The position numbers and the translations under genes are program-made. Below the pieces are notes generated by a model, which had not been told where the DNA came from, did not search any database, and was given only the letters and a program-made list of their open reading frames with translations. A DNA stretch of 5,063 nt from Devosia sp. (GTDB lineage: Bacteria > Pseudomonadota > Alphaproteobacteria > Rhizobiales > Devosiaceae). Each line of letters starts with the position of its first letter. Within the stretch, counting starts at the first letter, position 1. The DNA lies in assembly GCA_028290245.1 (NCBI GenBank), contig JAQGKG010000107.1, forward strand, positions 1 through 5,063. Direction: 5' to 3'. Shown one piece after another: positions 1 through 4,262 of the stretch.

Positions 1-434
1 GGCTCAATGCTAAGGTCAAGGTGCGCGATTTGATACTGGCACAGGGGGCCTCGACCGACAGCTCCATCGTAAAGGGGCGCTTCGGCGCTTTCAACTTTGC
101 GCCGATCGCTGACTTTGGGCTGTTGCGGTCGGCGGCCACCAAGGCCGAGGAAAAAGGCATGCGCTACCATGCCGGCAATATGCTGAGCTCGGACATTTTC
201 TACCACGCCGACGGCATGGCTGGGTATGACAAGCTGCCCGAGCATGGGGTGCTGGGCGTCGAGATGGAGGCAGCGGCGCTATATACGTTGGCGGCGCGTT
301 TCGGGGTGAAGGCGCTGACGATCTGCACGATGACCGATTGCTTGATCACCGGGGAAGAGATCGACGCCGAGAAGCGGCAGACGTCACTAAGGGATATGGT
401 GGAAGTTGCGCTGGACGTGGCGGTTGAGGGGTAG
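1..434 (+). CDS. deoD: Purine nucleoside phosphorylase, DeoD type (3' part)
   Basis: This is the C-terminal part of a hexameric DeoD-type purine nucleoside phosphorylase. The enzyme cleaves purine (deoxy)ribonucleosides with phosphate to free base and (deoxy)ribose-1-phosphate in cytoplasmic purine salvage. The frame is open from base 3 to the TAG at 432-434, giving 143 visible residues against about 235-240 for the family, so the first 40% lies upstream. The visible sequence aligns from memory along its whole length with E. coli DeoD. The substrate-binding VEMEAA motif is present, with its Glu-Met-Glu at 261-269. The Asp of the MTD motif (codon 336-338) matches E. coli catalytic Asp204, and the Arg of KRQTS (codon 375-377) matches Arg217. 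The ribose/phosphate-binding residues of the N-terminal half are off-window. No deo-operon partner follows; the next gene is unrelated and 249 bp away. The visible part looks intact and functional. Confidence 0.95.
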   Translation, partial: LNAKVKVRDLILAQGASTDSSIVKGRFGAFNFAPIADFGLLRSAATKAEEKGMRYHAGNMLSSDIFYHADGMAGYDKLPEHGVLGVEMEAAALYTLAARFGVKALTICTMTDCLITGEEIDAEKRQTSLRDMVEVALDVAVEG

Positions 435-477
435 AGTTCTGATCCTGCGGGCACCACATTGGCAAATGCACTGGTCA

Positions 478-580
478 GCACCTCCCCCTCGACGGAAGGC
501 CGGGTGGGGGTGGAGTTTGGCCCATATATTCGGGCTAAACATCCCCCCTCCCTTGATCCCTCTCCTCGAGGGGAGGATGC
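478..580. repeat. Large imperfect palindromic intergenic repeat
   Basis: This is a ~103-bp element that can fold on itself almost end to end. Its outer arms, 478-492 (GCACCTCCCCCTCGA) and 566-580 (TCGAGGGGAGGATGC), are inverted copies matching at 12 of 15 positions. The innermost arms, TTTGGCCC (516-523) and GGGCTAAA (532-539), pair completely if one G-U is allowed, around an 8-nt AT-rich loop. Between them a G-run (about 503-513) faces a C-run (about 542-552). The right outer arm can also form its own short hairpin around TCGA (566-569). It resembles the C-rich/TCGA palindromes scattered through gaps in alphaproteobacterial genomes; this resemblance is from memory. It may help end deoD transcription, but no T-tract follows, so I do not call it an intrinsic terminator. 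Confidence 0.65.
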
Positions 581-650
581 CGACTGCACACTCACCGAAC
601 CGTCATCCACCCTCGCAAAAACTCGCCCATATTCCGCCGGGTTCACTGTG

Positions 651-666
651 CTAACGTAGCGTTAAC
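651..666. promoter_or_regulatory. CtrA-box-like inverted repeat upstream of the membrane protein gene
   Basis: The sequence CTAACGTAGCGTTAAC fits the alphaproteobacterial CtrA consensus TTAA-N7-TTAAC at 8 of 9 fixed positions, with the exact 7-base spacing. The half sites are CTAA at 651-654 and TTAAC at 662-666. It is also a short inverted repeat, TAACG-TAG-CGTTA (652-664), so a different dimeric regulator could bind it. It lies 17 bp before the ATG at 684, or 74 bp before the alternative ATG at 741. I could not find a convincing -35/-10 pair beside it. A single match to a short AT-rich motif in GC-rich DNA is suggestive only. Confidence 0.3.
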
Positions 667-683
667 ATCGGGGCCCGTTACAC

Positions 684-2024
684 ATGCAGCTCAAGCCGAA
701 CGCTTATCGCCTTAACGAGACCGTCAAGGGCGTCGAGACGATGACCCGTTTTGCCCTCGCCGTGCTGGCGCTGGCATCGGGCGTCTATACCTATCTCGGC
801 GTGCGGGGCATTCTGGATGGCTCGGCGACCTTCGTGTTCTTTGCCGCCATCATCTATTCGGCGGCCGTGTCGGTCGCCATTTACGCGTTCTGGAGCTTCA
901 TGCTGCGGTTCGTGCCGCTGGTGACCAATGGTGCGCAGCGCATCGGGCTGTTCGTCACCATGGCCATCGGCTGCGTCATGATCATGGCGATGAGTTCGTG
1001 GCTGAATGCAGCGGCGCTGGCCGGTTCGGCAGCGACCGAGCAGCATATGGCGGTGACGCTGCAGGGCTATGCTGAGGATCTCGATCTGGCCCATTCCAAT
1101 GCATTGGCGGCGCAGAGCCTGTTGCCCGACGTGCAGCGGGCCGCAGAGCGTTTTAGTGGGCTTGCGGCCGATGAGCGCGAATCCGGTGCGCTGACCGGCA
1201 CCACCGGCTCTGGCAGCGTGGTGCAACTGCTGACCCAGATGGGCACGCAGATGAATCAGTTGGCCGCGACCATTACCGGCAGCCGCGACGAGGTTGCGCT
1301 GCAGTTCGAACAAGGTTCGGCGCGGCTGGCCACCATGCGCGAGCTGGTTTCGACCCCCGGGGCCGTGGAACCGCGGGCGGATAGTTTCCAGACCGAGGCG
1401 GTGCAGCTTTCGGCGGTGATTTCCGCACTGCAGCAGACTGGTGTCGCCGCATCGGTGAAGCGTGCGTCGGCTGATTTGAGCGCTGGGTTTATCGCGCCGG
1501 TGGCAGATGGCACATCGGTCGAACTGGCCAGCCGGCAGGATCAGGTGATGGAAACCGTCCGTGCTTCCGTAGCGGCACAATCTGCTGCATTGACGGCCGC
1601 GGCCGATGAAATCCTCGCTACGCCCGTTGTCGAGCAGCGCCGTTTTGTGCCGCTATCCAGCGCCGAGGCTGTGATCCGCTATTGGCAGGACTTCATTCCG
1701 AGTTGGGCCGGGGCCATTTCCATCGACCTGTTGCCGGTGGTTCTGGTGCTCGTGCTGATGATCGTCAACGATGCCATGCGCAAGGATTCGGAATCGCTGG
1801 AAGAGGCCGAGAACATCACGGCGGCAGAAATGCTGCGCGCCATGGCACTGTTCCGCCAAATGGAGGCGGCAGGCATCGATGTGTCGACCGGCGCGCCGAA
1901 AGTCGTGCCAGTAGCCGAGCCCATCGACACGCCGCTTGTGGCTGAAATTCCGCCTGACGATGCGACGGTGACACCGATCGATGCGGCGCAGCGCAAGCGC
2001 ACCGATGGGCCGCGCCCGGCATGA
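684..2024 (+). CDS. Uncharacterised four-helix membrane protein with large periplasmic region
   Basis: I do not recognise the family of this 446-residue protein. Three hydrophobic helices lie near the N-terminus (about residues 22-40, 50-73 and 87-107) and a fourth at about 341-361. Arg75 and Arg86 between helices 2 and 3 suggest that loop is cytoplasmic. Residues ~108-340 would then be periplasmic: an alanine-rich, mostly helical, possibly coiled-coil domain broken by a Gly/Thr/Ser-rich stretch at about 171-178. The cytoplasmic tail (362-446) begins NDAMRKDSESLEEAEN, continues as an acidic helix and ends in a Pro/Val-rich low-complexity stretch. ATG 684 has only a weak GGGG (670-673) upstream. 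ATG 741 (residue 20) has AAGGG at 726-730 and would start just before helix 1, so it is a serious alternative. The stop overlaps the next start as ATGA, implying translational coupling to the ClpP-fold gene. A structural or scaffold partner for that protein is a reasonable inference. Confidence 0.85.
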   Translation: MQLKPNAYRLNETVKGVETMTRFALAVLALASGVYTYLGVRGILDGSATFVFFAAIIYSAAVSVAIYAFWSFMLRFVPLVTNGAQRIGLFVTMAIGCVMIMAMSSWLNAAALAGSAATEQHMAVTLQGYAEDLDLAHSNALAAQSLLPDVQRAAERFSGLAADERESGALTGTTGSGSVVQLLTQMGTQMNQLAATITGSRDEVALQFEQGSARLATMRELVSTPGAVEPRADSFQTEAVQLSAVISALQQTGVAASVKRASADLSAGFIAPVADGTSVELASRQDQVMETVRASVAAQSAALTAAADEILATPVVEQRRFVPLSSAEAVIRYWQDFIPSWAGAISIDLLPVVLVLVLMIVNDAMRKDSESLEEAENITAAEMLRAMALFRQMEAAGIDVSTGAPKVVPVAEPIDTPLVAEIPPDDATVTPIDAAQRKRTDGPRPA

Positions 2025-2839
2025 AAAGCGATGCCAATGCGCGGGCCCTGAGTGAAGAAAGTCCGTTCTATCGGCGCTGGGTGCAGCGCGTTGCCGACCT
2101 TGACGACGGTAATATCCTGCGCGTGGCGTTCTTTGCGCTGCTCGCGGGTACGGCATCCGTGCTGTTCGTCGATTTTCGGGAACTGACCGCGAGCGAAGGC
2201 GCGGCATTGGCCGTGCCGATGCAGCCAATCCTGCCGCCGTTCAATCCCGATGGGCCGGCCGATGGCGCCAATCCCCAAGTCACCACCAGTCCTGAACTAC
2301 TAGAACAACCGCTGGAAATCGCGCTGGGCACCGGCGGCGAACTCAAGCTGACCGGCTCTATCGATGTCGGCTCGGCCGACCGTTTTGCTGCGGAGATTGC
2401 CGCGCGGGGCGAATACGTCCAGACTGTGGTTCTCGATTCGCCTGGAGGATCGGTTATGGATGCGCTCGCCATCGGCAGTCTGATCCATGACAACGGCCTT
2501 GCTACCAAGGTCGCTGCAGGTTCGCTCTGTGCCTCATCCTGCCCGATTATTTTTGCCTCTGGCGCCGAGCGGATCGCCAGCGCCGAAGCCGCAGTCGGCG
2601 TGCATCAGATTTACGCGGCTGCGCTGAGCGGCGACCAGCAAGATGCGCTACGCGTTGCCGGTACGGCGATGAGCGGCGCTCAATCTACGACGGCCGAGAT
2701 CATCACCCACCTGACCAAGACCGGCGTCGATCCGGCATTGTGGCTGCATGCGCTCGAAACGCCGCCGGACCGATTGTATTATTTCACCCCAGAGGAGATG
2801 ACGCGTCTCAAGCTTGTCACGGAATTCGTCGAGAATTGA
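2021..2839 (+). CDS. Membrane-anchored ClpP/crotonase-fold protein (COG3904-like)
   Basis: This 272-residue protein has one N-terminal membrane helix (about 33-50) after a charged cytoplasmic head. A Pro/Asn-rich linker (about 66-90) and a ClpP/SDH-like domain (about 97-270) follow, predicted to face the periplasm. The hallmarks of the ClpP superfamily are visible. LDSPGGS (138-144) is the oxyanion-type glycine loop. GSLCASSC (167-174) sits where ClpP has its nucleophile; Ser172 best aligns with the ClpP serine. VHQ places a His at 195. The C-terminal TPPDRLYYFTPEE block (247-259) corresponds to the region after the ClpP acid residue. The catalytic Asp is not obvious: the aligned position looks like Glu246, with Asp250 nearby. 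Cys170 and Cys174 flank the serines and could form a disulfide. The pattern matches the predicted periplasmic proteins of COG3904, mostly uncharacterised. Protease or peptidase activity is inferred. It is coupled to the upstream gene by a 4-base overlap. Confidence 0.85.
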   Translation: MKSDANARALSEESPFYRRWVQRVADLDDGNILRVAFFALLAGTASVLFVDFRELTASEGAALAVPMQPILPPFNPDGPADGANPQVTTSPELLEQPLEIALGTGGELKLTGSIDVGSADRFAAEIAARGEYVQTVVLDSPGGSVMDALAIGSLIHDNGLATKVAAGSLCASSCPIIFASGAERIASAEAAVGVHQIYAAALSGDQQDALRVAGTAMSGAQSTTAEIITHLTKTGVDPALWLHALETPPDRLYYFTPEEMTRLKLVTEFVEN

Positions 2840-2877
2840 AGTGCCTGCGATGGAACCGGTGGAGGACCGCGACCGTT

Positions 2878-2903
2878 GCCAATGGTTATCAAGGATAATT
2901 GGC
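2878..2903 (+). promoter_or_regulatory. Small hairpin directly before the ribosome binding site
   Basis: GCCAA (2878-2882) pairs with TTGGC (2899-2903), and TTATC (2886-2890) pairs with GATAA (2894-2898) around a 3-nt AAG loop. A three-base bulge (2883-2885) separates the two 5-bp stems. The hairpin ends exactly where the GGGGAGG Shine-Dalgarno begins. It could stabilise the mRNA end or keep the ribosome site exposed if transcription continues from the upstream operon. Ten pairs with a bulge may also occur by chance. Confidence 0.4.
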
Positions 2904-2910
2904 GGGGAGG
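2904..2910 (+). promoter_or_regulatory. Strong Shine-Dalgarno that fixes the start of the 95-residue gene
   Basis: GGGGAGG lies five bases before the ATG at 2916. It is the best ribosome binding site in the window. It decides the start at 2916 over the in-frame ATG at 2814, which would overlap the ClpP-fold gene by 26 bp without a comparable site. Confidence 0.75.
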
Positions 2911-2915
2911 CCAAA

Positions 2916-3203
2916 ATGACTGAACTACACACACTGACACGTCACCGCGACATCCAGAATTGGGTGACCGATCGCAACGGCATTCCGGCTATCGCCAAGG
3001 TGCGCAACCGCTTCGGGGAGGAGCGCGCGCAACTGAAGCTGAGTTTCCAGAAGCGTGAAAAGAAGCAGATGGAAAGCCAGGACGACGGCATGAGCCCATG
3101 CTCATGGACAGCCTGGCTGGCGGAGCTAGATCGACAGCAACTGGCGCTGCAGGTCGATGCTGTCGCGGACGGGTTCGAACTGGTGCAGCGCCGGGCGAAC
3201 TGA
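2916..3203 (+). CDS. Small conserved protein of unknown function (95 aa)
   Basis: This is a 95-residue soluble protein with no signal peptide or membrane helix. The N-terminal block, residues 10-25, reads HRDIQNWVTDRNGIPA. It fits a widespread small-protein family with the pattern H-x2-I-x2-WV-x2-R-x-G-x-PA, followed by a basic beta-rich segment (about 26-46). The C-terminal block, SWTAWLAELDRQQLALQV (63-80), fits the W-x2-(F/W)-(F/L)…L-x-LAL ending I remember for the same family. Members are usually annotated as hypothetical, and I know of no assigned biochemical role. A charged stretch (45-57, KREKKQMESQDD) lies between the blocks. It starts 76 bp after the ClpP-fold gene, on the same strand and with no clear promoter, so co-transcription with the membrane pair is possible but not shown. 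A large palindrome follows 45 bp downstream. Confidence 0.8.
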   Translation: MTELHTLTRHRDIQNWVTDRNGIPAIAKVRNRFGEERAQLKLSFQKREKKQMESQDDGMSPCSWTAWLAELDRQQLALQVDAVADGFELVQRRAN

Positions 3204-3247
3204 AACCGTCCGAAGCATTTCTAGCACCGACATAGCCCTACCCACGA

Positions 3248-3372
3248 TGTCACACCGGCTTGAGCCGGGGCCCATCCTGAGATGTGCGTAATGCCGCAAG
3301 GTCTATCGTTCAGACCACCTTGCGGCTGCGGGATGATCTCAGGATGGGTCCCGGATCAAGTCCGCGATGACA
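3248..3372. repeat. Nested palindromic intergenic repeat, ~125 bp
   Basis: The outer arms at 3248-3283 and 3336-3372 are near-perfect inverted copies. The first 13 bases of the right arm (ATCTCAGGATGGG) are matched exactly, with a few substitutions further out and one extra base. Inside them GCCGCAAGGT (3293-3302) pairs perfectly with ACCTTGCGGC (3317-3326). GGTCT (3300-3304) can alternatively pair with AGACC (3312-3316). The outer sequence, with its GGCTTGAGCCGGGGCCCATCC core, resembles the GTCATCCCGGC-type palindromes I recall from many alphaproteobacterial intergenic regions. It lies between two same-strand genes and may act as a transcription or mRNA-stability barrier between the 95-residue gene and the CPBP gene. 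No transposase is present; such elements are usually non-autonomous. Confidence 0.85.
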
Positions 3373-3392
3373 CCGAGCTTGTGAGTGGCATT

Positions 3393-3415
3393 TGTTGGCA
3401 CACCATCTGCCAACA
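3393..3415. promoter_or_regulatory. Perfect 8-bp inverted repeat, possible operator
   Basis: TGTTGGCA (3393-3400) and TGCCAACA (3408-3415) are exact inverted copies with a 7-base spacer. The spacing (15 bp between arm centres) is close to one and a half helical turns. The site lies 66 bp upstream of the CPBP gene and outside the large palindrome. It could be an operator for a dimeric regulator or a small RNA hairpin. No promoter could be placed confidently next to it. Confidence 0.35.
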
Positions 3416-3435
3416 GTGGGCATTGCGAAATCATT

Positions 3436-3478
3436 GGCTTCGGGGTCAATAAGGGGCATCCCTCATTGATCCCGAGCC
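3436..3478 (+). promoter_or_regulatory. Strong hairpin abutting the CPBP start codon
   Basis: The stem pairs GGGGTCAAT (3442-3450) with ATTGATCCC (3465-3473), including one G-U. It continues inward with AGGG (3452-3455) and CCCT (3460-3463) around a GCAT loop. It extends outward through CT/AG and GGC/GCC with one bulged T, giving about 18 pairs in 43 nt. It ends 3 bases before the ATG at 3482. No Shine-Dalgarno lies outside the structure, so translation of the CPBP gene may be low or controlled by structure. No T-tract follows, so it is not a standard terminator. It could also be a separate short palindromic repeat. Confidence 0.5.
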
Positions 3479-3481
3479 TGC

Positions 3482-4132
3482 ATGACCCGTTCCCAGATTG
3501 CCCTTGTATTGCATGCGCTGGCCCTGATCGGCGCCTTGTTCGTGCTGGTGCCGAGGCTTACCGCAATCAATGGGCCGCATGGCTACCTACTGTCGCTCGC
3601 GTTCTACTGGCTGGTCTTCTGCCTGCCGGTAATTGCGATACATGTTTGGAAGCAGCGGGATGTGCGGCTGTTTTCTGAGCGGATGGCTTGGCGGGACTGG
3701 TTTGTTCCGGGGGTGCTATTGCTGCAGGTCGGCATCATAGGTGCCATTGGCCTCGTGCCGCATACCGCCATCCTGACCAGTCACGGCGCCCTGCTGGCCA
3801 CCGCCGTCGCCTTGATCAACGGGCCGCTGGAAGAGACTGCGTGGCGCGGCGGCTTTATGACGGAATTTCGCGACAAGCCGCGGCTTGGCTTCTGGCTGGG
3901 CTGGGTGCTGTTCACCGGCAGGCACATTCCGCTGACGCTTAGCCATGACATCACCTTCGAAGGGGGCTGGATGGCGCTGGTGGGCGGAGCCGCAGCGCTG
4001 GGGCTGCTGTGGAGTTGGATCGCATGGCGCACCGGATCGGTGTTCTGGACCTCGATTGCACATGTGCTGACCAACATCCTGACCTTCTGGGTGCTGTTCA
4101 ATGCCAATGGATTTGTGGCGCCGCATCCCTAA
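3482..4132 (+). CDS. CPBP-family intramembrane metalloprotease
   Basis: This 216-residue polytopic inner-membrane protein belongs to the CPBP (CAAX protease / bacteriocin-processing, Abi) family. These are glutamate-type intramembrane proteases related to Rce1. All three family motifs are present. EExxxR is EETAWR at residues 117-122. FxxxH is FTGRH at 144-148. HxxxN is HVLTN at 194-198. About seven hydrophobic segments are visible (roughly 5-24, 35-56, 73-93, 102-116, 135-146, 163-182 and 187-208), and the length is normal for the family. An in-frame stop at 3467-3469 rules out a start upstream of ATG 3482. That ATG lacks a clear Shine-Dalgarno and is crowded by a hairpin. Substrates cannot be predicted: family members range from bacteriocin immunity to regulation of membrane proteins. 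No bacteriocin gene is nearby. The gene stands alone between two repeat-bearing gaps. Confidence 0.92.
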   Translation: MTRSQIALVLHALALIGALFVLVPRLTAINGPHGYLLSLAFYWLVFCLPVIAIHVWKQRDVRLFSERMAWRDWFVPGVLLLQVGIIGAIGLVPHTAILTSHGALLATAVALINGPLEETAWRGGFMTEFRDKPRLGFWLGWVLFTGRHIPLTLSHDITFEGGWMALVGGAAALGLLWSWIAWRTGSVFWTSIAHVLTNILTFWVLFNANGFVAPHP

Positions 4133-4190
4133 AGCGCTTCAGCAAAGGCGGTTCCGGTTCTGCGGTTCGAAAGCGCGACTAGAAGACACT
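4132..4190. repeat. Degenerate rhizobial-type intergenic repeat
   Basis: It starts at the last base of the CPBP stop codon. The segment has GCGCTT (4134-4139) and AAGCGC (4171-4176) as outer inverted arms, with GCAAAGGCGGTTCC and GGTTCTGCGG between them and an ACTAG end. From memory, this order of elements resembles an abundant intergenic repeat of rhizobia and relatives, whose usual form begins AGCGCTTCCGCAAAA and contains GGTTTTGCG. This copy appears diverged, and its inner stem pairs poorly. It could weakly aid 3'-end formation of the CPBP transcript. Confidence 0.45.
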
Positions 4191-4192
4191 AG

Positions 4193-4222
4193 CTTGCGCC
4201 CGGCGATAAAATCCCGCTATGT
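4193..4222 (+). promoter_or_regulatory. Candidate housekeeping promoter for leuB
   Basis: CTTGCG (4193-4198) and CTATGT (4217-4222), separated by 18 bp, resemble the rhizobial housekeeping consensus CTTGAC-N17-CTATAT. The match is 4 of 6 in the first box and 5 of 6 in the second. The -10 ends 40 bp before the GTG start, a sensible leader length. I found no Leu-rich leader peptide or attenuator in that leader. Confidence 0.4.
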
Positions 4223-4250
4223 GCGGCAAAGGCGTAACCACCAGTACGGC

Positions 4251-4255
4251 GAGGA
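4251..4255 (+). promoter_or_regulatory. Shine-Dalgarno supporting the GTG start of leuB
   Basis: GAGGA lies seven bases before the GTG at 4263 and supports that start. The next residues (ATHSLFLLPGDGIG) place the conserved GDGIG motif at the position normal for LeuB. Confidence 0.75.
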
Positions 4256-4262
4256 ACACACC

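Noticed and set aside
200..659. Open frames on both strands over the end of deoD and the following gap
   Set aside because: They run through the palindromic repeat, giving Pro/Ser/Arg-rich products, lack ribosome sites and contradict the deoD frame.
678..1580. 300-codon open frame on the - strand opposite the membrane protein gene
   Set aside because: Its product is rich in Arg, His and Gly with no recognisable domain or membrane helix, as expected for an antisense shadow of a GC-rich gene. The + strand frame has clear helices and a coupled downstream gene.
1653..2278. Two - strand open frames across the end of the membrane protein gene and the start of the ClpP-fold gene
   Set aside because: They cross the junction of two supported + strand genes, overlap each other in different frames and show low-complexity Arg/His-rich products.
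2814..2915. N-terminal extension of the 95-residue protein to ATG 2814
   Set aside because: It would overlap the ClpP-fold gene by 26 bp and encodes a non-family sequence. The ATG at 2916 has a strong Shine-Dalgarno at ideal spacing.
3204..3481. CRISPR array or tRNA in the repeat-rich gap
   Set aside because: The repeats are inverted, not direct and regularly spaced, and no cloverleaf with anticodon and T-arm could be drawn.
3385..3678. 97-codon + strand frame starting before the CPBP gene
   Set aside because: It overlaps the CPBP gene in another frame, has no domain and no ribosome site. The CPBP frame carries all family motifs.
3482..4132. CPBP protein as part of a bacteriocin or phage-defence locus
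   Set aside because: No bacteriocin precursor, toxin, nuclease or other defence gene is next to it, and the flanking genes are housekeeping or uncharacterised.
4219..4262. Possible leucine leader peptide or attenuator before leuB
   Set aside because: The short frame from ATG 4219 has no run of Leu codons, and no terminator/antiterminator hairpin pair is visible.
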